Positions 22,548-34,815 of a stretch of 64,000 bases of DNA are shown piece by piece. How positions within the stretch are numbered: position 1 is the stretch's first letter; the number at the start of each line of letters is the position of its first letter. Source of the DNA: Erinaceus europaeus (taxonomy: Eukaryota > Chordata > Mammalia > Eulipotyphla > Erinaceidae). A program made the position numbers and the translations under genes. The stretch lies in the NCBI RefSeq assembly GCF_950295315.1, contig NC_080165.1, positions 4,163,734-4,227,733 on the forward strand. The letters are read 5' to 3'. A model generated the notes under the pieces. It did not search any database and was not told the DNA's origin. It saw only the letters and a list, made by a program, of their open reading frames with translations.

Positions 22548-22832
22548 TTTAAATATTTATTTATTCCCTTTTGTTGCCCTTGTTTTATTGTTGTATTTAT
22601 TGTTGTCATTGTTATTGATGTTGTCATTGTTGGATAGGACAGAGAGAAATGGAGAGAGGAGGGAAAAACAGAGAGGGGAAGAGAAAGACAGACACCTGCA
22701 GACCTGCTTCACTGCCTCTGAAGCAACTCCTCTGTAGGTGGGGAGCCAGGGGGCTCGAACCGGGATCCTTACACCGGTCCTTGTGCTTTGTGCCAGCTGT
22801 GCTTAACCTGCTGTGATACTGCCCGAGCCCCC
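22548..22832 (-). mobile_element. SINE type A
   Basis: Complete body and tRNA-like head (GGTTCGAGCCCCC on the minus strand). Diverged by a few substitutions. Confidence 0.9.
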
Positions 22833-23224
22833 CCACCCCCTTAGGTCAACTACCTTCACTGGTGCCCTTTACATTTAATGGGTGGTTTGATCTCAAATTC
22901 CTAGTAGATAGTTAAAGCACCCTTCATTTGCCTGGCTCTAATGTGTTCTTCTCTCTTCAAACTGTGATATATACATACATATATATATTAATGCCTTGTA
23001 TTTTTGTTCTTGATACCATAATACAACGGACAACAACAACTATAAGTGAGGGCTCAGGCTGTGTGGGAAGCTGGGCAGCCCTGGTCATCCTGCCACTCAC
23101 TCTGATTCATTCAGTTAGTCTCTACGTGTGAGCAGTAGATTTCACTTTCTGGATGCCCCTCTACACACAGAAGGAGGGTTAGAGTAACCCCAGCAGGTGC
23201 CCCATGTTTGGAAGCTACTCTCTG
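22833..23224. other. Unique DNA with short TA run
   Basis: Contains an ATACATATATA run near 22970-22990; otherwise nothing recognised. Confidence 0.4.
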
Positions 23225-23825
23225 CCCTGATCCAGCTTTCTAGTACTGTTTCCAACTATGACACCATCTCTCCAGACAATAACTTGGGTCCACCTGCATG
23301 TTAATGGTCAGGCTCAGGCAAAAACTAGTAAAACCATTGGCCTTATGGAATACACCTAAAACAGACCTACTAGCTTTTTCCACAACAGCGACTCCAAATC
23401 TCCATCTGCAATATTCTAGCCTTTAGGTTCAGGATAGTCAACATTTGTTCTGCTTTGTATCTTAGCTCTTTTTCAGCCACCAGGCTCCTGATATGTTGAC
23501 ATGATGCCAACCTGACTTCCCTGGACAGACAACCCCACCGATGTGTCCTGAAGCCCCACTTCCCCAGAGCCCTGCCCCACTAGGGAAAGAGAGAGACAGG
23601 CTGGGAGTATGGATCCACCTGTAAATGCCCCTGTTCAGTGGGGAAGCAATTACAGAAACCAGACCTTCCACCTTCTGCATCTCACAATGACCCTGGGTCC
23701 ATATTCCCAGAGGGATAAAGAATAGGAAAGCTATCAGGGGAGGGGATGGGATACAGAGAGCTGGTGGTGGGAATTGTGTGGAATTCTTATCCAATGTTTT
23801 TGTTAGTATTTCCATTTTATGTTTT
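23225..23825 (+). mobile_element. L1 3'-end fragment (interrupted near its tail)
   Basis: Starts with the same TGCCCTGATCCAGCTTTCT block that served as target for the full-length L1, and runs to the tail. The last bases resume at 24094-24130 after a SINE, where ATAAATAAAAATC closes the element. Confidence 0.85.
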
Positions 23826-23834
23826 TATTTGTTA

Positions 23835-24093
23835 TTTTTTCTTTTTTATTTATTTTCCCTTTTGTTGCCCTTTTATTTTTTTTCTCTTGTTGTTGTTATT
23901 GATGCCATCATTGTTAGATAGGACAGAGAGAAATGGAGAGAGGAGGTGAAGACAGAGAGGGGGAAAGAAAGACAGAAACCTGCAGACCTGCTTCACAACC
24001 TGTAAAGTGACTCCCTTGAAGGTGGGGATCCTTACGCTGGTCCTTGCTCTTTGCGTCACATACACTTAACCCGCTGAACTACTGACCTACTCC
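23835..24093 (-). mobile_element. SINE type A in the L1 tail
   Basis: The minus-strand SINE has lost part of the head (only GTGGGGATCCTTACGCTGG remains where the B-box region should be). Similar bases AGTATTTCCATTTTAT and AGTGTTTCCATTCTAT flank it. Confidence 0.85.
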
Positions 24094-24130
24094 CAGTGTT
24101 TCCATTCTATAAATAAAAATCATTTAAAAC

Positions 24131-24626
24131 AAAATCTCAGTAATGCAGACACTTCCCATATGAGAGTCTACACCCATTTGTGCAATGTTTACTATTCCCA
24201 AGCAATGTGTGGTCCTGTTTAAATCTCAAAAAACACACTAAGGTAGTTATTCCAAAGTCTGCTGTACAGATGAGTACCTGGATTTAGTAAACAGGAAGTA
24301 AGAAGCTGGGATTTAGCTGAAGCAGATGTGACCTACAGATTGTACTACGAATGTCTACAGTGACCAGAGGCTGCTTTGATATGTCTATGCTTACATTCTA
24401 TGTATGAAAACATTAATTTTTTTATGCAGGGCTTGTATTAGCAAAAGTAATCACATTTTTTTCAGTTCTTCATTCCTTACACTATTTTTTTGTTAGCCCT
24501 TTATTTCTTTCAATTACATTCATCAATGCTTTTTCAAAGTACTAATTAGTACCTAGGTGGCCCAGGAGCAATCATTGTAGATAAGGTGTTGAACTTTCAA
24601 GCATGGCCAGCTCAGTCCAGTTCCCA
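24131..24626. other. Unique DNA before the satellite array
   Basis: No gene or repeat recognised; the satellite begins abruptly at about 24627. Confidence 0.45.
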
Positions 24627-27600
24627 TAAAAACACAGCCAGAGTTACCTAAGATCCTCACTACTAGTTAGTATGGGCCAATACTGTTATAATCACAGCCT
24701 GAGTTACCTAAGATCCTCACTGCTAGTTAGTAAGGGCCAATACTGTTATAATCACAGCCTGAGTTACTTAAGATCCTCACTGCTAGTTAGTATAGGCAAT
24801 ACTGTTATAAACACACAGCTGGAGTTACCTTATGTCCTCGCTGCTAGTTAGTATGGGCCAATATTGTTATATTCACACAGCCGGAGTTACCTAAGATCCG
24901 CACTGCTAGTTAGTATGGGCCAATACTTTTATAATCACAGTCGGAGTTACCAAAGATCCGCACTACTAGTTAGTATGGGCCAATACTTTTATAATCACAG
25001 TCGGAGTTACCAAAGATCCGCACTGCTAGTTAGTATGGGCCAATACTGTTATAATCACACAGCCCGAGTTACCTAAGATCCTCACTGCTAGTTAAATGGT
25101 CCAATACTGTTATAAACATATAGCCAGAGTTACCTAAGATCCGCACTGCTAGTTAGTATGGGCCAATACTGTTATAATCATAGCCGGAGTTACCTAAGAT
25201 CCTACTGCTAGTTAGTATGGGCCAATACTGTTATAATCACAAGACTGAGTTACCTAAGATCCTCAATGCTAGTTAGTATGGGCCAATACTGTTATAATCA
25301 CACAGCCTGAGTTACGTAAGATGCTCACTGCTAGTTAGTATGGGCCAATACTGTTATAAACACACAGCCGGAGTTACCTAAGATCCTCACTGCTAGTTAG
25401 TATGGGCAAATACTGTTATAAACACACAGCCAGAGTTACCTAAGATCCTCACTGCTAGTTAGTATGGGCCAATACTGTTATAATCACATAGCCGGAGTTA
25501 CCTAAGATGCTCACTGCTAGTTAGTATGGGACAATACTGTTATAATCACAGCCTGAGTTACCTAAGAACTGTACTGCTAGTTAGTATGGGCCAATACTGT
25601 TATAATCACAGGGGAAGTTACCTAAGATCCTCACTGCAAGTTAGTATGGGCCAATACTGTTATAAACACACAGCCGGAATTACCTAAGATTCTCACTGCT
25701 AATAAGTATGGGCCAATACTGTTATAATCACACAGCCTGAGTTACCTAAGATCCTCACTGCTAGTTAGTATGGGCCAATACTGTTATAATCACACAGATG
25801 GAGCTTCCGAAGATCAGCACTGCTACTTAGTAAATGGAACAATATTGTTATAATCACAGCTGGAGTTACCTAAAATCCTCACTGCTAGTTAGTAAGGGCC
25901 AATACTGTTATAATCACACAGCCTGAGTTACCTAAGATCCTCACTACTAGTTAGTATGGGCCAATACTGTTATAATCACAGCCTCAGTTACTTAAGATCC
26001 TCACTGCTAGTTAGTATGGGCCAATACTGTTATAATGACACAGCCGGTGTTACCTAAGATCCACACTCCTAGTTAGTATGGGCCAATACTGTTATAATTA
26101 CAGCCTGAGTTACCTAAGATCCTCAATGCTAGTTAGTATGGGCCAATACTTTTATAATCTCAGCTGGAGTTACCTAAGATCCTCACTGCTAGTTAGTATG
26201 GTCCAATACTGTTATAATCACAGCCAAGTTATCTAAGATCCTCACTGCTAGTTAGTATTGGCCAATACTGTTATAAACACACAGCTGGAGTTACCTTATG
26301 TCCTCGCCACTAGTTAGTATGGGCCAATACTGTTATAAACACACAGCCGGAGTTACCTAAGATCCTCACTGCTAGTTAGTATGGTCCAATACTGTTATAA
26401 ACACACAGCCAGAGTTACCTAAGATCCACACTGCTAGTTAGTATGGTCCAATACTGTTATAATCACACATGCCTGAGTTACCTAAGTTCCTCACTGCCAG
26501 TTAGTATGGGCCAATACTGTTATAATCACACAGATGGAGCTTCCGAAGATCAGCACTGCTACTTAGTATGGGCCAATACTGTTATAAACACACATGCTGT
26601 AGTTACCTAAGATCCTCACTGCTAGTTAGTATGGACCAATATTGTTATAATCACAGCTGGAGTTACCTAAAATCCTCACTGCTAGTTAGTAAGGGCCAAT
26701 ACTGTTATAATCACACAGCCAGAGTTACCTAAGATACTCACTGCTAGTTAGTATGGGCCAATACTGTTATAATATCACAGCCAGAGTTACCTAAGATCCT
26801 CACTGCTAGTGGTATGGGCAAATACTGTTATAAACACACAGCCGGAGTTACCTAAGATCCTCACTGCTAGTTAATATGGACCAATACTGTTATAATCACA
26901 GCCTGAGTTACCTGAGATCCTCACTGCTAGTTAGTATAGGCCAATATTGTTATAATCACACAGCCAGAGTTACCTGAGATCCACACTGCTAGTTAGTATG
27001 GGCCAATACTGTTATAATCTCAGCCAGAGTTACCTAAGATCCACACTGCTAGTTAGTATGGGCCAATACTGTTATAATTACAGGCGAAGTTACCTAAGAT
27101 TCTCACTGCTAGTTATATGGTCCAATACTGTTATAATCTCAGCCGGAGTTACCTAAGTTCCTCACTGCTAGTTAGTATGGGCAATACTGTTATAATCACA
27201 CAGCTGAGTTACCTAAGATCCTCACTGCTAGTTACAATGGGCAAATACTGTTATAATCACACAGCCGGAGTTGCCTAAGATCCTCACTGCTAGTTAGTAT
27301 GGGCCAATACTGTTATAATCACACAGCCTGAGTTACCTAAGATCCTCACTGCTAGTTATTATGGGCCAATACTGTTATAATCACACAGCCTGAGTTACCT
27401 AAGATCCTCACTACTAGTTAATATGGGCCAATACTGTTATAATCACAGCCAGAGTTACCTAAATTCCTCACTGCTAGTTAGTATGGGCCAATACTTTTAT
27501 AATCACTGCTATGTTACCCAAGGTCCGCAATGCTAGTTAGTATGGGCCAATACTGTTATAATCACAGCCTCAGTTACCTAAGATCTTCACTACTAGTTAG

Positions 27601-30380
27601 TATGGTCCAATACTGTTATAAACACAAAGATGGAGTTACCTAAGATCTGCACTGCTAGTTAGTATGGGCCAATAATGTTATAAACACACAGCTGGAGTTA
27701 CCTAAGATCCTCACTGCTAGTTAGTATGGGCCAATACTGTTATAATCACACAGCCGGAGTTACCTAAGATCCTCACTGCTAATTAGTATGAGCCAATACT
27801 GTTATAATCACACATTCTGGAGTTACTTAAGATCCTCACTGCTAGTTAGTATTAGCCTATACTATTATAATCACACAGCCTGAGATACCTAAGATCCTCA
27901 CTGCTAGTTAGTATGAGCCAATACTGTTATAATCACAAAGCCGGAGTTACCTAAGATACTCACTGCTAGTTAGTATGGGCCAATACTGTTATAATCATAG
28001 CCGGAGTTACCTAAGATTCGCACTGCTAGTTAGTATGGGCCAATACTGTTATAAACACACAGCTGGAGTTACCTAAGGTCCTCACCGCTAGGTATTATGG
28101 GCCAATACTGTTATAATCACACATGCCGGAGTTACCTAAGATCCTCACTGCTAGTTAGTATGGGCCAATACTGCTATAATCACAAAGCCAGAGTTACCTA
28201 AGATCCTCACTGCTAGTTAGTATGGGCCAATACTATTATAATCATAGCCGGAGTTAACTAAGATTCTGACTGCTAGTTAATATGTGTCAATACTGTTATA
28301 ATCACAGCCTGAGTGACCTAAGATCTGCTCTGCTAGTTAGTATGGGCTAATACCGTTATAAACACACAGCCTGAGTTACCTAAGATCCTCACTGCTAGTT
28401 AGTATGGGCCAATACTGTTATAATTACACAGCCTGAGTTACCTAACATCCTCACTGCTAGTTAGTATGGGCTAATACTGTTATAATCACACAGCCGGAGT
28501 TGCCTAAAGTCCTCACTGCTAGTTAATATAGGCCAATACTGTTATAATCACAGCCAGAGTTACCTAAGATCCTCACTGCTAGTTAGTATATGCCAATACT
28601 GTTATAATTACACAGCCTGAGTTACCTAACATCCTCAATGCTAGTTAGTATGGGCCAATACTGTTATAATCACACATCCGGAGTTGCGTAAGGTCCTCAC
28701 TGCTAGTTAATATGGGCCAATACTGTTATAATCACACAGCCGGAGTTACCTAAGATCCTCACTGTTGGTTAGTATGGGCCAATACTGTTATAATCACACA
28801 TTCCGGAGTTACCTAAGATCCTCACTGCTAGTTAGTATGGGCCAATACTTTTATAATCTCAGCCAGAGTTACCTAAGATCCTCACTGCTAGTTAGTATGG
28901 GCCAATACTGTTATAAACACACAGCTGGAGTTACCTAAGTTCCTCACTCTAGTTAGTATGGGACAATACTGTTATAATCACACAGCCTGAGTTTCCTAAG
29001 ATCCTCACTGCTAGTTAGTATGGGCCAATACTGTTATAATCACAGCCTCAGTTACTTAAGATCCTCACTGCTAGTTAGTATGGGCCAATACTGTTATAAT
29101 CACACAGCCAGTGTTACCTAAGATCCACACTCCTAGTTAGTATGGGCCAATACTGTTATAATCACAGCCTGAGTTACCTAAGATCCTCAATGCTAGTTAG
29201 TATGGGCCAATACTTTTATAATCTCAGCCGGAGTTACCTAAGATCCTCACTGCTAGTTAGTATGGTCCAATACTGTTATAATCACAGCCAAGTTATCTAA
29301 GATCCTCACTGCTAGTTAGTATTGGCCAATACTGTTATAAACACACAGCTGGAGTTACCTTATGTCCTCGCTGCTAGTTAGTATGGGCCAATATTGTTAT
29401 ATTCACACAGCCGGAGTTACCTAAGATCCGCACTGCTAGTTAGTATGGGCCAATACTTTTATAATCACAGTCGGAGTTACCAAAGATCCGCACTGCTAGT
29501 TAGTATGGGCCAATACTTTTATAATCACAGTCGGAGTTACCAAAGATCCGCACTGCTAGTTAGTATGGGCCAATACTGTTATAATCACACAGCCCGAGTT
29601 ACCTAAGATCCTCACTGCTAGTTAAATGATCCAATACTGTTATAAACATATAGCCAGAGTTACCTAAGATCCGCACTGCTAGTTAGTATGGGCCAATACT
29701 GTTATAATCATAGCCGGAGTTACCTAAGATCCTACTGCTAGTTAGTATGGGCCAATACTGTTATAATCACATAGCTGGAGTTACCTAAGATTCTCACTGC
29801 TAGTTAGTATGGGCCATTGCTGTTATAAACACACAGCCGGAGTTACCTAAGATCCGCACTGCTAGTTAGTATGGGCCAATACTGTTATAATCACACAGCC
29901 GGAGTTACCTAAGATCCGCACTGCTAGTTAGTGTGGGCCAATACTGTTATAATCATAGCCGGAGTTACCTAAGATCCTACTGCTAGTTAGTATGGGCCAA
30001 TACTGTTATAATCACATAGCTGGAGTTACCTAAGATTCTCACTGCTAGTTAGTATGGGCCATTACTGTTATAAACACACAGCCGGAGTTACCTAAGATCC
30101 GCACTGCTAGTTAGTATGGGCCAATACTGTTATAATCACACAGCCGGAGTTACCTAAGATCCGCACTGCTAGTTAGTATGGGCTAATACTGTTATAATCA
30201 CAGCCGGAGTTACTTAAGATCCTCACTGCTAGTTGGTATTGGCCAATACTGTTATAATCACACATGCTGTAGTTACCTAAGGTCCTCACTGCTTGTTAGT
30301 TTGGGCCAATACTGTTATAATCACAGCCTGAGTTATGTAAGATCCTCACTGCTAGTTTTATGGGCCAATACTGTTAAAAA
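24627..30380. repeat. Satellite array, ~61-bp unit, about 94 copies
   Basis: The typical unit runs GAGTTACCTAAGATCCTCAC, TGCTAGTTAGTATGGGCC, AATACTGTTATAATCACACA, then the next unit. Unit length varies by 1-4 bases, mainly at the CA-repeat spacer before GCC, so it is not a codon repeat. Each unit contains a CCAAT pentamer and a weak inverted pair AGTAT...ATACT. Three longer duplications lie inside (see findings). Both edges are sharp. The only unusually long frames (24864-25076 and 29394-29606) are by-products of locally 60-bp units. I do not recognise the satellite family. Confidence 0.97.
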
Positions 30381-32271
30381 CTTCTTTTTTAGGACCTCTG
30401 GTAGCAGTTTCTTCATTTTCGTTGTTCTAATTTTCTCTCCCACACTCACTAATAAATAAGTTAAACTTTTCAAAAGAGAGATTACCGGGACTGCAAAGTT
30501 TGTGATCTACATTAAAATGCATGAACTCACAGGTTAGATATATCTGACTGTAATTGCATTTCTCCTTAGTAATATATAGCATGAGAACAAAGGCCTTTTT
30601 TTCTAAGACCTTGTTTCTCCCCTTCAAGTACTATCAAGGCCCGACTCAGCTTACCTTCCAAGGTCCGGGGAGTTCGGTTGTGTTCAGGGTCGTGTGGTCA
30701 TCAACAAGACTTATTTTCTTAAGTGCAAAATGAAAATCATAGTTTCATTATGTTTTTATTATCCTCAGTACCATTAGGGCTGTTAAGGGATAGCTTGCCT
30801 TCAGAAGTCATTAACTAATTACTTATGGTATCAATACTATTTCAGGATTTAATAAAGACCACTAGTTAATTATAACTTCCACTTATCTCTGTAAGGTCTT
30901 GCAGAATATTTTGCCTTCCCCTTTAGGACCTTTCACAATATAACTTTATGTATTTTATTGCATTACATAAAGTAGTTATAATCCTATATATATTCCTAGT
31001 ATACAAATATTATAAATAACAAGATCATAGTAAAAGTAATATGAAACATTGCTGATAAGTGCATGTGAATGGATTGAAAGGAATAAATTAATCCTCATGT
31101 AAATATAGATTTACACAGAATTGCAAGAATAATCATAGCTACACTAGAGAAAATTTTGACCTGTGGACCATAACTTTATATATTTTTTACTGTATAGTTG
31201 TAAACAAATTTTTAATCTTTTTGCACTACACTTCTGCACTTCTCCACTTCCTTGCCCTCTTCGAGATATGACACTGCTGCATCATCTTGTGTGGTTAAAG
31301 TGTGACTGAATGTAATTTAGTAAGAAGAGAGGTGAAGTGACACGAAGCATGAAATTTAAAAATGAATGTCACACTGCTTTTCATATTGAATACTTTGCAT
31401 TAATTCACATCACACGTAACTTGATGCAAATATTTAGTTGCAAAATAAAAGTAAGGAACTTTCTTATATTTACTGCAGTTGTAGGGAAGATGGTTTTTAA
31501 AATGCTATTAAAATCACCAGACACCGGAAATTTAGCTATATACTGAAATTCACGTTCTGGCAATTTGAATAAATCTCCCTCTGTCAATTATACTCAGGCT
31601 ATGAGCTCAGGGCCCTGCAAGTTACCTGGAACACATGGTTACACCTGTGTGATTCAGGGTGATTTCTGATGGGATTTTGTAAAGGCAGTTTAGCCTTTTA
31701 ATTCTGTCACTATCTTCAACACTCCTCCCAGGACAGATTCTTTGCCTTTTGCCTACAATATTCCCACTACTCTTAGACATAAGAAAAATCAATCTAACGT
31801 GGACTGGAAGAAGGGGGAAAAATAAGCAATAATGAAATTAGTAGACACGTATCAATGAGATTCAGAGTGGCTAAAGATTCAGTAAAATATTTCTAATTCT
31901 ATTTTCCAAATTGATTTTCAGTAATTAGCATATACTATTACTTGTGGTGAGCAGATCAAGTATGAAATCACTTTCCTCGTCTCCACTGTGAGATTACTTA
32001 TGAACTACTTGTCTCATACAACAAAATGACTTCTTCCAAAAATTTAAGATGCAAAGTGTTTATTTATGCATTATCTTCACCTACAACAGTGTAAGATGTC
32101 TCTTCACAGAATTGGAGCTAACATGAATGAGAATATCTATTAAAGATAGTGGGATATTTCAATCATCAGTTATAGAATAATTTTACTAAAGGCACATGCG
32201 TGAAAATCTTTACTGGCAAATTTTTGTCTTCCACTAGTTATATAAACTAAGTATAACCCCCTAATTACAGT
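30381..32271. other. Unique AT-rich DNA
   Basis: About 1.9 kb without transposon or gene that I can recognise. A short GC-richer patch with CpGs lies near 30645-30705 (AAGGTCCGGGGAGTTCGG) and stands out from its surroundings; no RNA gene could be assigned to it. Confidence 0.5.
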
Positions 32272-32273
32272 AA

Positions 32274-32548
32274 AAAAGTGCAGTGAGTAGTTAGGCGGTA
32301 GAGCAACAGGTTAAGCACATGTGGTGCGAAGCACCCCGACCAGTTTAAGGATCCCGGTTCGAGCCCCGGCTCCCCACCTGCAGGTGAAGGAGGTCTGCAG
32401 ATGTCTACCTTTCTCTCCTCTCTGTCGTCCCCTCCTCTCTCCATTTCTCTCTGTTCTATCCAACAATGACAACAACAAGAATAACTACAACAATAAAACA
32501 ACAAGGGCAACAAAAGAGAATAAATAAATATTATTTAAAAAAAAAATT
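32274..32548 (+). mobile_element. SINE type A
   Basis: Head GTAGTTAGGCGGTAGAGCAA, B-box GGTTCGAGCCCC, shortened middle, and full (CAA)-rich tail ending in poly(A)/poly(T). TGCAGTG lies on both sides as part of a probable TSD. Confidence 0.88.
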
Positions 32549-32872
32549 TTTTTTTAAATGCAGTGGACCAAGGGTACATTTTTTTTAAGAAAAACATGAC
32601 ATTGGATGTTTAACTATTTTGCCTGTTACCAGCTAGATTCATGTACTGAAAGCTGTACATCAAATATTCAAGTCACCTGCAGAATGCTGGGTAGAAAAAT
32701 AAAAGGTATGCATTAGGACCCACTGCAATCCATGAGCAGACGGTCAAGATGTAAGATTGATGATCAGGCGAGTGTCTGTGGAATTCAGATCAAGCTCAGT
32801 GCTCACTGCTTTATATTTGTGCTGCATTCAAACCAAAGCTTTGAGGCTCCAGAAATTGTAAAGCACTAGGTA

Positions 32873-32920
<48 letters not shown>

Positions 32921-33416
32921 AGGAGAGAAAGAAAGAAAGGAAGGAAGGAAGGAAGGAAGGAAGGAAGGAAGAAAGAAAGAAAGGAAGAAAGGAAGAAAGG
33001 AAGAAAGAAAGAAAGAAAAGAAAGAGTAAAATAAAGGTCTATGCATATCCAGTTGATACCTTCAACGGACAGGCACATGCACCTGAATCAGGCTGTAGGG
33101 GAGGCTCCTAACTCTTTAGTACACATGAAAAACAATAATGTTCTACTGGAATTAACATGCATTATTTGTTTCCTATGACTGAAGCTTGCTTCAGTCAATC
33201 AGAAAATGGAAGCCAACGAGGTTCTATAAAAAACAAAGTGACTATAACTCAACTTAAATTATTCTGAAGTTCTGTGAATTGGAAGAACTTTTTTCTTCAG
33301 TTTAACACAATACAAATTTGATATTAAAATTATATTTTAAAACTTTGGAAACTGAAACTAGGACTCTGCTTAAGTTTTTCCACTGAATTCAGTCTACTGA
33401 TTATCAGAGTTCCATT
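32549..33416. other. Unique DNA with a purine microsatellite
   Basis: Apart from the GAAA/GGAA run at 32874-33025, no feature is recognised. Confidence 0.45.
32874..33025. repeat. (GAAA)n/(GGAA)n microsatellite
   Basis: Same type as 5925-6069: a GAAA block, a GGAA block, then GAAA again. The long minus-strand frame of F, L and S residues is an artefact of it. Confidence 0.95.
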
Positions 33417-33433
33417 AAGACACTATGCATTGG

Positions 33434-33670
33434 GGAGTCGGGCGGTAGCGCAGCGGGTTAAACGCAGGTGGTGCAAAGCTCAGGAATCAGTGTAAGGATC
33501 CTGGTTCAAGCCCCTGGCTCCCTACCTGCAGGGAAGTCACTTCACAGGCAGTAAAACAGGTCTACAGGTGTCTGTCTTTCTCTCCCCCTCTCTGTCTTTC
33601 CCTCCTCTCTCCATTTCTCTCTGTCCTAGCCAACAATGATGACATCAATAACAACAAGGATAACTACAAC
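33434..33670 (+). mobile_element. SINE type A, 5' part; 3' part at 38844-38902
   Basis: The head and body run to CAACAAGGATAACTACAAC and stop exactly where an LTR begins. The missing tail (AATAACATAACAAGGGCAAC, A-rich end) resumes at 38844 after 5.17 kb. The outer TSD AAGACACTATGCATTGG occurs before the head (33418-33433) and after the tail (about 38903-38920). This proves the two pieces are one SINE split by the ERV. Confidence 0.95.
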
Positions 33671-34151
33671 TGCTGGGAAATTGTGCCAATGCAGTCACAT
33701 CTGCCATGTTGTCCCCTCAGGCTACTGCTAGATCCTGCGAGAGTTGGGACATTCTCAGAGTGCCTTTTCAGCCATGTTGTGCCCTCAGGACATTGTCTAT
33801 ATCCCCGTGATATCTGGAGTGCTCTGGTTACTCCTCCCCCCTCCCATTCTCACGAGAGTTATCATCCTATCCTGGAGTGCTATGGTTACTCCTCCCCCTT
33901 CCCATTCTCGCGAAAGCTGCTCCTATAAAAACCCTTCGTTTTCCGCACCTCACTCTCTTGCTGGCGCTCCACTCTGGTGCTCAGATGCAGGAAAGGTTAC
34001 TGCGTGAGGCGGCCATTTTCTCTACCTCCTCATGGCCCAACCTGCTTCTCTAACACCCAACTCTGAGGTGCCAGCGCGAATAAAGATTTATGTTTCCTCT
34101 TCGCTCCGGACCCTCTCTCTCTCTCTTCTCTGTGGCCCGGGCACTACAACA
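33671..34151 (+). mobile_element. 5' LTR of a mosaic class II ERV
   Basis: A 481-bp LTR from TGCTGGGAAATT to GCACTACAACA. It contains TATAAAA near 33925 and AATAAAG near 34080. The final part (CTCCGGAC, TCTCTTCTCTGTGG, CTACAACA) resembles LTR family A. The upstream TACAAC (33665-33670) may pair with TACAAT at 38844-38849 as a 6-bp TSD with one change. Confidence 0.9.
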
Positions 34152-34153
34152 TC

Positions 34154-34171
34154 TGGCGCCCAACGTGTCCC
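34154..34171 (+). promoter_or_regulatory. Primer-binding site (tRNA-Lys type)
   Basis: TGGCGCCCAACGTG directly after LTR end plus TC matches the first 14 bases of the Lys-1,2 type site; the last four have changed (TCCC). A splice-donor-like CACAGGTAAGTGG follows at about 34212-34224. Confidence 0.85.
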
Positions 34172-34379
34172 ACACTCACGCCCAGCCTGAGGTCCAGAAA
34201 AGCCGCCCAGACACAGGTAAGTGGCATCCGCCCGCCTCTGTGGCCCCGCGTCTCCCTCCATCATGGGAATTTTTTCGTTTTATGAGGAGGTGTCCCAGTT
34301 ATTATCTCCTTCTGCCTGGGACAGATTCACGCTGTCACAGATGGTTTAATTTTTTGCTATCCCTTGGATTTTTATAACT

Positions 34380-34775
34380 GTGGTCACCACTTACAAGATA
34401 TGTACAACGTGGTCTGCCATGAGGATAAGTGACCTTGAGGCTGAGATACGAGAGTTAAAGCACATATGTTTAAGATGCCCTCAGCAATCAGCAGATAGAC
34501 CCAGAACTTCCATTCCCACAGACACGTACACGTGTTCAGAAGCTCCTCCTCCGACGCCCCCCCCTGCTGCCCAGGGTTCAGCTTCTCCTGAGATACAAGA
34601 GTTAAGAGATATGTGCTTACAACCTAAACGCCCTAAGCGATTTGCAGTCAGCACCCAAACTTCTGTCCCTGCAGACATGTGCTCAGTCTCTCCTGCGGCT
34701 TCCATGACCCCTTCACCCACAGACACGTCTTCAGTTCCTTCTGCTTCCCCTGGCCCCGCCCCCTGTTTCCCCTGA
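34380..34775 (+). pseudogene. gag: ERV gag, N-terminal part (frame broken)
   Basis: An open frame of about 131 codons encodes a Pro/Ser/Thr-rich region. Two repeated modules, each with an (E)IQELK/RD-type short coil followed by FAV/SIPTDT...CS...P, are present; a third copy starts the next frame (near 34880). The frame is lost in a C-rich stretch at about 34755-34775, before the gag-pro frame at 34816. This is the matrix/linker part of a class II gag. No myristoylation start could be placed with confidence. Confidence 0.75.
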
Positions 34776-34815
34776 GGCTTCCCGTTCTCTAGCCCCTCCT
34801 CCTACCGCCCTGGTT

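Noticed and set aside
24864..25076. Identical 70-residue frames at 24864-25076 and 29394-29606
   Set aside because: They arise because a few neighbouring satellite units are multiples of three; the identity comes from satellite block copying, and most units shift frame.
24627..30380. Array considered as CRISPR
   Set aside because: Units are contiguous repeats without unique spacers, and the context is a mammalian transposon-rich region.
30640..30710. CpG-containing patch considered as a small RNA gene
   Set aside because: No fold or family (tRNA, U snRNA, 7SK, Y RNA) could be matched by eye.
32278..32400. tRNA-like sequences with good B boxes in many places
   Set aside because: Each is the head of a SINE followed by the SINE body and tail, not a free tRNA gene.
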